Of a stretch of 64,000 bases of DNA, positions 18,593-27,211 are shown piece after piece; position 1 is the first letter of the stretch; each line of letters starts with the position of its first letter. Source of the DNA: Paenibacillus kyungheensis (GTDB taxonomy: Bacteria; Bacillota; Bacilli; Paenibacillales; Paenibacillaceae); contig NZ_CP117416.1 in assembly GCF_028606985.1 (NCBI RefSeq), positions 4,130,001-4,194,000 of the forward strand, in the 5' to 3' direction. The position numbers were made by a program, and so were the translations under genes. The notes under the pieces are model-generated. The model was not told the origin of the DNA. It ran no database searches and saw nothing but the letters and a program-made list of their open reading frames with translations.

Positions 18593-18692
18593 ATCATTTG
18601 TAGTGATAGATGCTTGTACTATCATTTAGAGAAGATGTACTGTATTGCAATTGAATACTCTCGGTGAATATACAAATAGATATACCATATGG

Positions 18693-18760
18693 CTCTAACC
18701 TTTGACTGTCTAGCTCTTCGTTATTGAAGTGGTTACAGGCACAAAGGTTAGAGTTTTTGT
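18693..18760 (+). terminator. Terminator of the PHP phosphatase gene
   Basis: CTCTAACCTTTG (18693-18704) pairs perfectly with CAAAGGTTAGAG (18742-18753), followed by TTTTTG. Confidence 0.9.
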
Positions 18761-18788
18761 ATTTTTTAACGTATAAAGGTGTTCAGAC

Positions 18789-18820
18789 GCAAAAAAAAGA
18801 GACCTGCACTCACGCAGGTC
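18789..18820 (-). terminator. Terminator of the EamA transporter gene
   Basis: GACCTGC-N6-GCAGGTC hairpin, followed on the minus strand by TC and eight T residues. Confidence 0.88.
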
Positions 18821-18912
18821 CATCATATATTCAAAAAGGGGGTCTTGAGAACATCATACCTGTTTTCTATTGGGATTGAGTTGCAACACTGTTGCAGTTG
18901 TATAACAAAATT

Positions 18913-19848
18913 TTACCCTTTATGTACAATCCGTTCCCGATTGACCAGTATAATCCCGCTTGCGACCAGAAGTAACGCAAGTGCTGCCCAGATCGATAAC
19001 TTTTCATCTAACCATAGAGCAGACAATACAACGCCAAATAATGGTGTCAAAAATAGATACATCGATACTTTGCCTACTTTATTGTATTTCATCACTGTAT
19101 TCCATAGTGCGAATGCTCCAGCAGACAGTACAACCAGATACAGAAGCATCCATACAGCCGCTAGATCCCATTGGAAAGGAAACGGATGCCCGGTTAAAGA
19201 ACCGATAACAATCAAGCCTAGACCGCCCCAGAACATCTGACGACCGGTCAGACTTAGAATCGGCTCAATGCCTGCTTCCCGCCTTGCCAACACATTACCC
19301 CATCCTCCAGTAAGTGCAGACAACAACATCAGCAGTTCACCCAGTCCAAAGCCAAAATGGACATTGCCTCCACTTTGACCAAACCCCATCACTGCAATTC
19401 CTGTAAACCCAAGCAGTAATCCCAACCACTTCCGCAACGATAATCGTTCTGTATTGTCGATCCAACGAATCGATAACATTTGAAAAAGGGACACAGAGCC
19501 TGCAATAATCGACATCGTCATCCCTGATCCCATCCCCAGTGCCGCATATACAAAAATGTATTGTAACAATGTCTGGAACAGCGATAAATGAATTAACCGT
19601 TTAGCAGGAATATGAGGAATAGGTTGCCCTTTGGGATTTAATATTTTCGCTAATACCATTAATAACAATCCCGCTAATGTAAAGCGATACCCTGCAAATA
19701 ACCATTGCGCAAAAATATCATGACTCTCTATCCCCAGATGAGCATAGCTTAACTTGATAAAAGGCAGTGCACTTCCCCACAAAATCGTAGCGATCAGTGA
19801 ACTGCTCCATATACCAAGCGGACGGGTGAACCACTGTTGTCCATTCAT
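18913..19848 (-). CDS. EamA/DMT-family transporter
   Basis: 311 residues with ten hydrophobic segments in two EamA repeats (SLIATILWGSALPFIKLSYA at the start; LGLIVIGSLTGHPF in the second half) and a basic C-terminus (VNRERIVHKG). Members export amino acids, nucleosides or other metabolites. Its ATG overlaps the stop of the acetyltransferase gene by 4 bp (ATGA), so the two are translationally coupled. Substrate unknown. Confidence 0.88.
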   Translation of the reverse strand: MNGQQWFTRPLGIWSSSLIATILWGSALPFIKLSYAHLGIESHDIFAQWLFAGYRFTLAGLLLMVLAKILNPKGQPIPHIPAKRLIHLSLFQTLLQYIFVYAALGMGSGMTMSIIAGSVSLFQMLSIRWIDNTERLSLRKWLGLLLGFTGIAVMGFGQSGGNVHFGFGLGELLMLLSALTGGWGNVLARREAGIEPILSLTGRQMFWGGLGLIVIGSLTGHPFPFQWDLAAVWMLLYLVVLSAGAFALWNTVMKYNKVGKVSMYLFLTPLFGVVLSALWLDEKLSIWAALALLLVASGIILVNRERIVHKG

Positions 19849-20486
19849 GAAGAAGAAGCGCCTCCACTTCTGCCTTGACTATGACTATGTGAAGCTGCAC
19901 GTTCTTTGCGCAACAAGTATTCGGTATGCGCGATAGAATAAATCATGATCCCCATCTCTTCCCAGTAGCTCTGAATCCCTGCATTGGAAGAAGGTTGTTG
20001 CGGACGCATGCCATTTTTCTCAAGTACCCGTTGAGACAGAGCATTGTCGGCATGACAACGACCTACTATATGAGATAAGCCCATCTCTTCAAATCCAAAT
20101 TCAACCATCCTACTGGACGCTTCAGCTGCGTATCCTCTACCCCAGTGGCTACGGCACAGCGCAAACCCTATTTCTGCACGTGCTGCACGTTCGTCCCACC
20201 GTTGAAAAGAACACACGCCATATAATGTGCCCTCTTCTTTGGAAGTGATCGCAAAATGCATTGAACTCAGGCTACGAAAAGCTTCTTCCACTCTTCGGCC
20301 CAGACGGTCTGGCTGTAAAGACTGATACTCTTTGCTTTCTTTGGCTCCGTACAAATATTTCATCACCTGTGGATCACTGGCACACTCCCACCAAATCTCC
20401 ACATCCTGCGCAGTTAGACGGCGTAATTTGAGTCGGTCTGTATACAGATCAGGAAAGCCCTTTTTCAAATCCTGTTTACTCAACAT
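19845..20486 (-). CDS. GNAT-family acetyltransferase (RimJ/RimL-like)
   Basis: 213 residues from ATG 20486, seven bases after GGAGG; ATG 20492 is only one base from it. The pattern YTDRLKLRRLTAQDVEIWWE, then the acetyl-CoA loop RSHWGRGYAAEASSRMVEFG and HADNALSQRVLEKNGM, is typical of RimJ/RimL enzymes that acetylate ribosomal protein N-termini, amino acids or toxins. It is the middle gene of a tight run with the phosphoesterase upstream (17-bp gap) and the EamA transporter (4-bp overlap). Confidence 0.88.
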   Translation of the reverse strand: MLSKQDLKKGFPDLYTDRLKLRRLTAQDVEIWWECASDPQVMKYLYGAKESKEYQSLQPDRLGRRVEEAFRSLSSMHFAITSKEEGTLYGVCSFQRWDERAARAEIGFALCRSHWGRGYAAEASSRMVEFGFEEMGLSHIVGRCHADNALSQRVLEKNGMRPQQPSSNAGIQSYWEEMGIMIYSIAHTEYLLRKERAASHSHSQGRSGGASSS

Positions 20487-20503
20487 CGCCATTCCTCCTC
20501 GGG

Positions 20504-21247
20504 TTAGTCTTGCTGCATGGCACGATACACACCGGTGCGCAATTCTTTAATATAGTAATCCAGTGCAGGAATATCTGCATCTCGGGCATCCTGTACCGCC
20601 TGCTCAATATCGTAAGGAACACGAACCAATTGTAATGAATAAGGAGAAATCACTTCAGATAAATAATCCCCCTCCAAAATCGCATACGATGCGGCTGGCA
20701 TATCTAATGGATTCCCTACACTTCCTGTATTAAATAATAATCGACCTTCCAGATGTTGCATATATGCATTATGGATATCTCCGTAGCCAACGATATCTGG
20801 AATAAGCGATTCTTGTGTATCTGGATTAACGATCGGTGCAAACATCCCCATGCGGCGCTCTAGGTCATCCCAGGGCTGTACACGATGAAAAACATTTTCA
20901 GGTGATGCATGGACTAACGAGACCAATCGTCCACTTAATAAAAATTCATGGCGAAATGGTAATTCATCCAGAAATTTGACCCGCTCTGCTCCCAATTGCC
21001 GGGCTTGCCAGCCAAACAATTCATCATTTTCACTCATACGAGCAACAAGTTCTTCCCAATTTCCACGAATAATGACTTCACAACGCAAAGCGACTTCATC
21101 GGTAATTTTGACCGCATCCGGCCCTTTACCAACCAGATCGCCCAGACAAAAAATACGTGTAATTCCTTTTTGATCTATATCTGCTAATACCGCCTGCCAA
21201 GCCGGATAATTTCCATGAATATCAGACACCAAAGCAATACGTTCCAT
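20504..21247 (-). CDS. Calcineurin-like metallophosphoesterase
   Basis: 247 residues from ATG 21247 (GGGGGGAAAAG upstream). Metal ligands: DIHGN near the N-terminus, GDLVGKGPD, and later HASPE and GDIHNAYMQH. The usual GNHD/E signature appears as GNWE, so the Asn is kept but the following His, which normally protonates the leaving group, is replaced by Trp. Members include YfcE-type phosphodiesterases and ApaH/PP2A-like phosphatases; substrate unknown. Its leader lies directly in a 76-bp repeat array. Confidence 0.85.
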   Translation of the reverse strand: MERIALVSDIHGNYPAWQAVLADIDQKGITRIFCLGDLVGKGPDAVKITDEVALRCEVIIRGNWEELVARMSENDELFGWQARQLGAERVKFLDELPFRHEFLLSGRLVSLVHASPENVFHRVQPWDDLERRMGMFAPIVNPDTQESLIPDIVGYGDIHNAYMQHLEGRLLFNTGSVGNPLDMPAASYAILEGDYLSEVISPYSLQLVRVPYDIEQAVQDARDADIPALDYYIKELRTGVYRAMQQD

Positions 21248-21261
21248 TTCTTTTCCCCCCA

Positions 21262-21444
21262 GCATTTGGCTTTATAAATGCGACTTCTTCTAACCTCATC
21301 AAACATGATTTTTGCTCCGCAAAATATCTTTCCTTCCGCATTTGGCTTTATAAATGCGATTTCTTCTAACCTCATCAAACATGATTTTTGCCCCGCAAAA
21401 TATCTTTCATCCAGCATTTGGCTTCACAAATACAACTTCTTCTT
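21262..21444 (-). repeat. Second 76-bp repeat array, 2.4 units, inverted relative to the first
   Basis: Units start at 21262, 21338 and 21414, exactly 76 bp apart. Each carries GCATTT...AAATGC and GATTTTTGC-N3-GCAAAATATC hairpins. Read on the minus strand the unit aligns along its whole length with the array at 12955-13283, sharing GATATTTTGC, GCAAAAATCAT, AAGAAATCGC and GCCAAA blocks in the same order and spacing. It fills the gap between two metallophosphoesterase genes, ending 8 bp before the stop of one and starting 14 bp before the start of the other. Confidence 0.92.
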
Positions 21445-21451
21445 ACTGCTG

Positions 21452-22372
21452 TTAACCCTCTGCTCGTCTCAGTGTAAATATCGTCAACTCTGGTCGACAG
21501 AGAAAGCGGATTGGCACTTGAGACGTTCCGATACCACGATTAACATAGAGTGGAAGCTGACGCTGTGGCCCTGCTTGATACCAGCCCATAATATATTTAC
21601 GTGAGCCACGAGGGGTAATCACTGCGCCGAACCAGGGCAATCGAATCTGCCCGCCATGACTGTGACCTGACAATTGCAAATGAAAACCAAAATTAATCGG
21701 AATCTTATCCGCATAATCAGGTTCATGCATTAATAAAATACGACAAGCGTCTTTACCAATATCTGCTGTCGCTTTATTCACATTAGGCTTGCCGAGTAAC
21801 TGATCATCCAGACCAATAATCGCAAGTGTTCCATCCGGTTGCTTGATCTGTACATTTTCGTTTGTTAACATTTGGAAGCCGCCTTGTTCTATCATAGTAG
21901 ACACAGACAGAACATCTTGCAAATAATCATGATTCCCCAATACAGCAAATTTGCCTAACGGAGCAGACATTTTCTGAAGTGCGCCTACTCCTGCACGTAA
22001 AGGTGTTGGATCATCGTCTACCATATCTCCTGTAAAACAAATCATATCCGGTTTTTCCGCCATAATGATATCGGCTAACTTTTCCAGATCGGATGCTTCT
22101 TTGCCCATACCTAGATGGACATCGCTAAATTGAATTAATTTCATCCCGTTTAGACTGGGTGGTAACTGAGGAAGCGGTAAATCGATATAGACTTTGTCTA
22201 ACCAATTCGGCTCTCCTAGCCACGTATATCCTGCTGTTCCCAATCCTAGAGAAGCGACTACGACTGTACTTCGCTTCAAAAATTGTCTACGGGTAATATC
22301 ATATCTATGTTTAAAATAAAAAGGAATTCTTATCGGATCATAAAGTGTGTGTAAAGAGTCATAGGGATTCAG
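21452..22372 (-). CDS. Tat-exported metallophosphoesterase (YkuE-like), probable CTG start
   Basis: Metal sites: FSDVHLG, TGDMVDDDP, LGNHDYL, HEPDYAD and SGHSHGGQ, the full YkuE-type set; these act on exported or envelope phosphoesters. The shortest annotatable start is TTG 22279, but the frame stays open upstream and encodes a twin-arginine signal TRRQFLKRS followed by a hydrophobic segment, which that start would cut through. No ATG, GTG or TTG exists in the extension. A CTG at 22372 lies nine bases after a strong AAAGGAGG, giving about 306 residues. CTG initiation is an inference from the ribosome site and the intact Tat motif. Confidence 0.8.
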   Translation of the reverse strand: MNPYDSLHTLYDPIRIPFYFKHRYDITRRQFLKRSTVVVASLGLGTAGYTWLGEPNWLDKVYIDLPLPQLPPSLNGMKLIQFSDVHLGMGKEASDLEKLADIIMAEKPDMICFTGDMVDDDPTPLRAGVGALQKMSAPLGKFAVLGNHDYLQDVLSVSTMIEQGGFQMLTNENVQIKQPDGTLAIIGLDDQLLGKPNVNKATADIGKDACRILLMHEPDYADKIPINFGFHLQLSGHSHGGQIRLPWFGAVITPRGSRKYIMGWYQAGPQRQLPLYVNRGIGTSQVPIRFLCRPELTIFTLRRAEG

Positions 22373-22529
22373 GCTAAAATTCCTCCTTTGGATTCGGCTG
22401 CCCGCAGGCGGTTGAACATATTATGCTTATTGTGCCGAATCCAACAGCTATCGTCAAATTTACGATAGTGACCTGCTCATTTTACACTTTCGTTATTATT
22501 CCATTTTTTCGTTGAACTCGGTCACATTT

Positions 22530-22623
22530 TTACTCAAAATGCTTAATGAATAGATATTGGGCTTTGCAAAAATCTTACTTTTATTGAACCTGATCGCGTT
22601 TTTACTCAAAACGCTTATGTAAA
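22530..22623 (+). repeat. Degenerate member of the 76-bp repeat family
   Basis: Two AATGCTTA/AACGCTTA landmarks are 72 bp apart (22541, 22613) with AGATATTGGGCTTTGCAAAA and GATCGCGTTTTTACTC between them, in the same order as the arrays. Single, diverged copy in the gap between two minus-strand genes. Confidence 0.65.
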
Positions 22624-22626
22624 TAC

Positions 22627-22674
22627 GTATCTCTTAATGGGCATATAAGAATGATCACAACCATTAAGAGATAC
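22627..22674 (-). terminator. Perfect 14-bp stem after the DUF3891-type gene
   Basis: GTATCTCTTAATGG (22627-22640) pairs perfectly with CCATTAAGAGATAC (22661-22674). It lies 14 bp past the stop at 22688. The T-tract is poor (GTATTTACAT), so termination may be weak. Confidence 0.6.
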
Positions 22675-22687
22675 CCCTCCCCATCTA

Positions 22688-23464
22688 TTACGATTCTGAT
22701 GGGACAAATTCGATGTTCCATGTTTGTTTTTCAGTGTCGGCAAATGCTTGAGCCAGACCGGATTGTTGAATATCTTTTTTATTCACTTTGCGATAGACCA
22801 ATTCCAGTGTAAATGGAGCTTCAAACGGGAATGGAGACAGACTCACCCGATGCTCGTCTACCCATTTAGGCATAATCGCTTGATCGTTTGTAAAAGCGAA
22901 TTTTTTCCCTACTTCAAATCCTTCTTTCCACCAATCCTGTTCATTTTCTTTGCTCACGCCAGGATCATTTAAGCATACATATAGTGATAGATCATCACAT
23001 AATTCCAATACAGAACGATGAAATGCGAGCGCTTGTTCATTAGGTTTGACTTGCTCTTTGATACGTTCTTGACGTTCTTTTTCTTCTTTGACAAAAGCGA
23101 TACAAAACGGATCTTCTTCCCCATAATGACTTACTAACGCCGCATAATGCAGACTGGCTAACATTCCACCATAGGGCGTCATATTTTCCAATTCTTTAAT
23201 TCCATATCTGTAAAAGACTAATTTCGCCGGTTCTGGAAAATGCATAAATGAAAATGGAATTTGCTTTGCATCGTCCCATAGTGGAATCTCATCTAAAGGA
23301 ATCCAGCCACGATCATGTTGCTCACAGCCGATCAGCACCTCATCCCAGCGCTCTTTTTGTTCAATATACTGAGGATTCAAATGACGGGCAAATTCCCCTG
23401 ACAATTTTGCGTGGTCATGCTGACGAATCATAATAAAAGCATCTTCATGCTCTCTCCAAATCAT
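22688..23464 (-). CDS. DUF3891-like protein
   Basis: 258 residues, soluble, no signal. The pattern MIRQHDHAKLSGEFARHL, then IGCEQHDRGW and SLHYAALVSHYG with scattered His/Asp residues, recalls an HD-like metal-binding helical bundle and matches proteins labelled DUF3891. Function is unknown. It stands alone, with a small gap to an AAC(3)-type gene upstream on the same strand. Confidence 0.72.
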   Translation of the reverse strand: MIWREHEDAFIMIRQHDHAKLSGEFARHLNPQYIEQKERWDEVLIGCEQHDRGWIPLDEIPLWDDAKQIPFSFMHFPEPAKLVFYRYGIKELENMTPYGGMLASLHYAALVSHYGEEDPFCIAFVKEEKERQERIKEQVKPNEQALAFHRSVLELCDDLSLYVCLNDPGVSKENEQDWWKEGFEVGKKFAFTNDQAIMPKWVDEHRVSLSPFPFEAPFTLELVYRKVNKKDIQQSGLAQAFADTEKQTWNIEFVPSES

Positions 23465-23533
23465 AACTATTCCCCTCTCTATATAAACGATGTCTACTTA
23501 TTCCTATAAAATACTACTTCTAATTATTTATCC

Positions 23534-24331
23534 TTAACGATGGGTTTCCAACCAACCTGCCGCATAATCCACCAGTCCACGTTGCTGAATCAAAAGTGTT
23601 TTGGCTTTGGCTATATATCCCTGTGTAAATAAATGGGGACAATCCTGTTCAAAATCGGCTCCAATTTCATCAAAATCATCGGAATCAAAATTCAAATCTT
23701 TGAACTTCACCCACTGTTTCCCCTCATCCGTCATCATAGGAGCTTTCATAGTAATCTCTTTTTTGCCGTTCCATTCAGCAATATATTCTGCCAGATGAAT
23801 CGATGTATTGGTATGATATGACGTTCCAAGCATCATGACATATCCATTCGCATGATATAAATCTTGTAAAGGAGAATGACTGCCTAATCCAAAATCCAGA
23901 TCATGGTCGCTCATCCATTCTTCTGCATGCTTACCCCATGCGGCAAACGATACTTGAGGATGGGCGCTACGGTAGACTCCTTTTTGTTTACGGAACGTTT
24001 CAGCGATAACGCCCATACCTGTTGTCACTGTAAAATCAGGATCATATGGCGGCATACTTTCACGTATCAGATTCCACCAACGTTGTTCAGCAGGTGGATA
24101 CATCCATCCTTTTGGATCGGTTAATTGCGATGTTTGAGTAGGCATAATCAATGTGCCTGACTCCCCTAATACTGCTTCCAAAGCCAGGATAACGGTTTCA
24201 GCACTTCCCGGAATCCATCCTCCCAGACTTTTTAGCGAAGAATGTACTAGAATATTCATCCCTTCTGTAATGCCTAATGCTTTGAATTCTTCCACTAATT
24301 GATCATAACTTATCGGTCTTTCACTGATCAT
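23534..24331 (-). CDS. AAC(3)-family N-acetyltransferase (YokD-like)
   Basis: 265 residues from ATG 24331, eight bases after AGGAG; two earlier ATG codons are badly spaced. The family pattern is clear: GMNILVHSSLKSLG, ILALEAVLGESGTLIMPT, HPQVSFAAWGKHAEEW, and SPLQDLYHANGYVMMLGTSYHTNTSIHLAE. True AAC(3) enzymes acetylate the 3-amino group of aminoglycosides. Chromosomal relatives such as YokD are widespread and often give no resistance, so a resistance phenotype cannot be assumed. Confidence 0.88.
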   Translation of the reverse strand: MISERPISYDQLVEEFKALGITEGMNILVHSSLKSLGGWIPGSAETVILALEAVLGESGTLIMPTQTSQLTDPKGWMYPPAEQRWWNLIRESMPPYDPDFTVTTGMGVIAETFRKQKGVYRSAHPQVSFAAWGKHAEEWMSDHDLDFGLGSHSPLQDLYHANGYVMMLGTSYHTNTSIHLAEYIAEWNGKKEITMKAPMMTDEGKQWVKFKDLNFDSDDFDEIGADFEQDCPHLFTQGYIAKAKTLLIQQRGLVDYAAGWLETHR

Positions 24332-24364
24332 GCACATCACTCCTATCTACCACCGGTTCAAGAT

Positions 24365-24399
24365 AAAAGGCGGGTTTCCGCTTTTACACGGAACCCGCC
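24365..24399 (-). terminator. Terminator of sdhCAB
   Basis: GGCGGGTTTCCG pairs with CGGAACCCGCC; on the minus strand TTTTATCTTG follows. It is 50 bp past the sdhB stop. Confidence 0.82.
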
Positions 24400-24450
24400 T
24401 GATCAGTGGCTTACTATCAACCCGGTATGATCGTATATACGACTATACCA

Positions 24451-25239
24451 TTATACACCCAACCACCGTTTGAACATATGCTTGGATGTTTCTTTGTTCA
24501 TTTCTGCAATCGAAGTTGTCAATGGAATACCTTTTGGACAAGAGCGTACACAGTTCTGCGAGTTACCGCATCCCTCGATACCACCCGGCTCCATCAATGC
24601 ATCTAGACGATCTTCTTTATTCATCTCACCTGTTGGATGAGCATTAAACAGACGAACCTGAGACAACGCCGCAGGGCCGATAAAGTCTGTTTTGTCATTT
24701 ACATTCGGGCAAGCTTCCAGACATACACCACAAGTCATACATTTCGACAATTCATAAGCCCATTGACGTTTTTTCTCTGGCATACGCGGACCTGCACCCA
24801 GATCATACGTACCATCAATCGGAATCCATGCTTTTACTTTTTTCAGTGCACCGAACATACGGCTACGATCAATAACAAGATCGCGTACTACTGGAAAAGT
24901 TTTCATTGGAGCAATATGAACCGGTTGTTCTAATTTATCAACCAGTGCAGAACACGCTTGACGTGGCTTGCCATTGATTACCATAGAGCAAGCTCCACAT
25001 ACTTCTTCCAAACAGTTGGATTCCCAGCAGACAGGTGCTGTTGCTTTACCTGTGTTGTCGACAGGGTTACGTTGAATCTCCATCAGCGCACTGATCACAT
25101 TCATCCCTGGACGATAAGGTAATTCAAATTCTTCTGTATATGATGGGCTATCCGGCTTATCCTGACGGGTAATAATAAACTTGACGTTTTTTTTGGCCGT
25201 TACATTAGCTGGGTTACTCTGTGTTGAGGTTTCCGCCAT
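24451..25239 (-). CDS. sdhB: Succinate dehydrogenase iron-sulfur subunit
   Basis: 262 residues. The N-terminal ferredoxin domain has the [2Fe-2S] cysteines in CWESNCLEEVCGAC and a later C. The C-terminal domain has CMTCGVCLEACP and CRxxCPKGI-type motifs (here CGNSQNC then CPKG) for the [4Fe-4S] and [3Fe-4S] clusters. It carries electrons from SdhA to the membrane cytochrome b. Last gene of sdhCAB; the gap to sdhA is 51 bp. Confidence 0.96.
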   Translation of the reverse strand: MAETSTQSNPANVTAKKNVKFIITRQDKPDSPSYTEEFELPYRPGMNVISALMEIQRNPVDNTGKATAPVCWESNCLEEVCGACSMVINGKPRQACSALVDKLEQPVHIAPMKTFPVVRDLVIDRSRMFGALKKVKAWIPIDGTYDLGAGPRMPEKKRQWAYELSKCMTCGVCLEACPNVNDKTDFIGPAALSQVRLFNAHPTGEMNKEDRLDALMEPGGIEGCGNSQNCVRSCPKGIPLTTSIAEMNKETSKHMFKRWLGV

Positions 25240-25290
25240 TTCTAATGCCCCCTTAAATTAATCACTTCACTGAGATAGGTGTCATGTGTC

Positions 25291-27033
25291 TTAATCTTTG
25301 GAATAATCACGTATACGCGGTGGAATCAGAGATACATCCACATCTTCATATGAAATCTGTGGACCATCTGGTGTCCAAGTTGCTTTGGTCGTTTTGAGGA
25401 AATCTTCATCATTACGTGTTGGGAATTCAGGTTTATAGTGAGCTCCACGACTCTCATCACGCATTAATGCTCCAAGTGTCATCGCTTCAGACAATTCAAG
25501 CATATTCCACAATTGACGCGTAAAAGCTACGCTAGGATTATTCCAACTGGATGAATCATTCATATTGATTTTCGTATAACGTTGTTTTAGCTCTTTGATC
25601 TTATTGATCGTTGCTTGCAACTTATCGTTATAACGAACTACTGTCATGTTGTCAGTCATCCACTCACCTAATTCTTTATGCAAAACATACGCATTTTCAT
25701 TGCCTTGCATATTCATTAGGTTCGTATATTTATCTTCCTGCTGTTTGCGAATTTGATCGTACATCGTTGTCGGCATATCCGCAGCAGATTTTTTCAATCC
25801 TTTAATATATTCAACTGCTTTTGGACCTGCAACCATACCACCATAGATCGCTGATACTAATGAGTTAGCACCCAGACGATTTGCTCCATGATATTGGTAC
25901 TCACATTCACCAGCAGCGAACAGACCAGGAATATTAGTCATCTGATTATAATCTACCCACATACCGCCCATTGAATAATGAACCGCGGGGAAAATTTTCA
26001 TCGGAATCTTACGTGGATCATCACCCATGAATTTTTCATAGATTTCGATAATACCACCTAATTTAACATCCAGTTCTTTTGGATCTTTATGTGATAGATC
26101 CAGATAAACCATGTTTTCACCGTTGATCCCTAATTTTTCATCTACACACACTTGGAAAATTTCGCGTGTTGCAATATCGCGGGGAACGAGATTACCATAA
26201 GATGGATATTTTTCTTCAAGGAAATACCACGGTTTACCATCTTTATACGTCCAGATACGTCCACCTTCACCACGTGCAGATTCAGACATCAGACGCAACT
26301 TGTCATCGCCTGGAATCGCTGTCGGGTGAATTTGAATAAATTCTCCGTTCGCATAATGTACACCTTGTTGATATACAGCACTTGCTGCTGTTCCTGTATT
26401 GATCACCGAGTTGGTTGTTTTACCGAAAATAATACCTGGGCCACCTGTTGCCAAAATAACAGCATCTGCGGCGAACGTAACCACTTCCATATTGCGAAGA
26501 TCCTGTGCACAAATTCCACGACATGCACCTTCATCATCCAATACAGCAGAAAGGAATTCCCAGTTTTCATGTTTGGTTACAAGGCCCGCTGTTTCCCAGC
26601 GACGTACTTGCTCATCCAGTGCATACAACAATTGTTGACCTGTTGTTGCTCCTGCATAAGCAGTACGGTGAAACTTCGTTCCACCAAAACGGCGGAAATC
26701 AAGCAATCCTTCTGGTGTACGGTTAAACATAACGCCCATACGGTCCATTAAGTGAATAATACCAGGTGCTGCTTCACACATTGCTTTAACTGGTGGCTGA
26801 TTCGCTAAAAAGTCACCGCCATACACAGTATCATCAAAATGCACCCATGGTGAATCTCCTTCACCTTTTGTATTTACAGCTCCATTGATCCCGCCTTGCG
26901 CACATACGGAATGTGAACGTTTGACCGGTACCAATGAAAATAAATGTACATGAACGCCTGCTTCTGCTGCTTTGACTGTAGACATCAAGCCCGCTAGCCC
27001 GCCGCCCACGACAATAATATTGGATGTTGCCAT
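25291..27033 (-). CDS. sdhA: Succinate dehydrogenase flavoprotein subunit
   Basis: 580 residues. FAD-binding GGGLAGL near the N-terminus, the HSVCAQGGINGA region, the substrate loop HRTAYAGATTGQ, HYSMGG, and GANRLGANSL. It oxidises succinate to fumarate and holds covalent FAD in the family. Length and motifs fit the Bacillus-type SQR/QFR (menaquinone-linked). Start has GGGGAGGG upstream. Gap of 178 bp to sdhC holds no gene. Confidence 0.97.
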   Translation of the reverse strand: MATSNIIVVGGGLAGLMSTVKAAEAGVHVHLFSLVPVKRSHSVCAQGGINGAVNTKGEGDSPWVHFDDTVYGGDFLANQPPVKAMCEAAPGIIHLMDRMGVMFNRTPEGLLDFRRFGGTKFHRTAYAGATTGQQLLYALDEQVRRWETAGLVTKHENWEFLSAVLDDEGACRGICAQDLRNMEVVTFAADAVILATGGPGIIFGKTTNSVINTGTAASAVYQQGVHYANGEFIQIHPTAIPGDDKLRLMSESARGEGGRIWTYKDGKPWYFLEEKYPSYGNLVPRDIATREIFQVCVDEKLGINGENMVYLDLSHKDPKELDVKLGGIIEIYEKFMGDDPRKIPMKIFPAVHYSMGGMWVDYNQMTNIPGLFAAGECEYQYHGANRLGANSLVSAIYGGMVAGPKAVEYIKGLKKSAADMPTTMYDQIRKQQEDKYTNLMNMQGNENAYVLHKELGEWMTDNMTVVRYNDKLQATINKIKELKQRYTKINMNDSSSWNNPSVAFTRQLWNMLELSEAMTLGALMRDESRGAHYKPEFPTRNDEDFLKTTKATWTPDGPQISYEDVDVSLIPPRIRDYSKD

Positions 27034-27211
27034 AACGATTTACCCTCCCCTTAGCCTACTGATCCTTATAGCTCTTCTATCTTCAACGAACAGCAGAACG
27101 GTTCACCTGCCACCGTTCATCACGTTACATCTGTTCGACTATGAGCTGAGTGAAGCAAATATAAGGTATTACGGTATATCTATTGTGCTGTGCACTAATA
27201 TGACTTCATGT

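Noticed and set aside
18779-19240. 153-residue plus-strand frame over the EamA gene
   Set aside because: It starts within a terminator hairpin and runs antisense to membrane helices.
23534-24331. Aminoglycoside resistance gene
   Set aside because: Family membership alone does not show resistance; chromosomal YokD-like proteins often lack it.
26152-26751. 199-residue frame antisense to sdhA
   Set aside because: It lies fully inside a strongly conserved gene, has Cys/Ser/Thr-rich shadow composition and no ribosome site.
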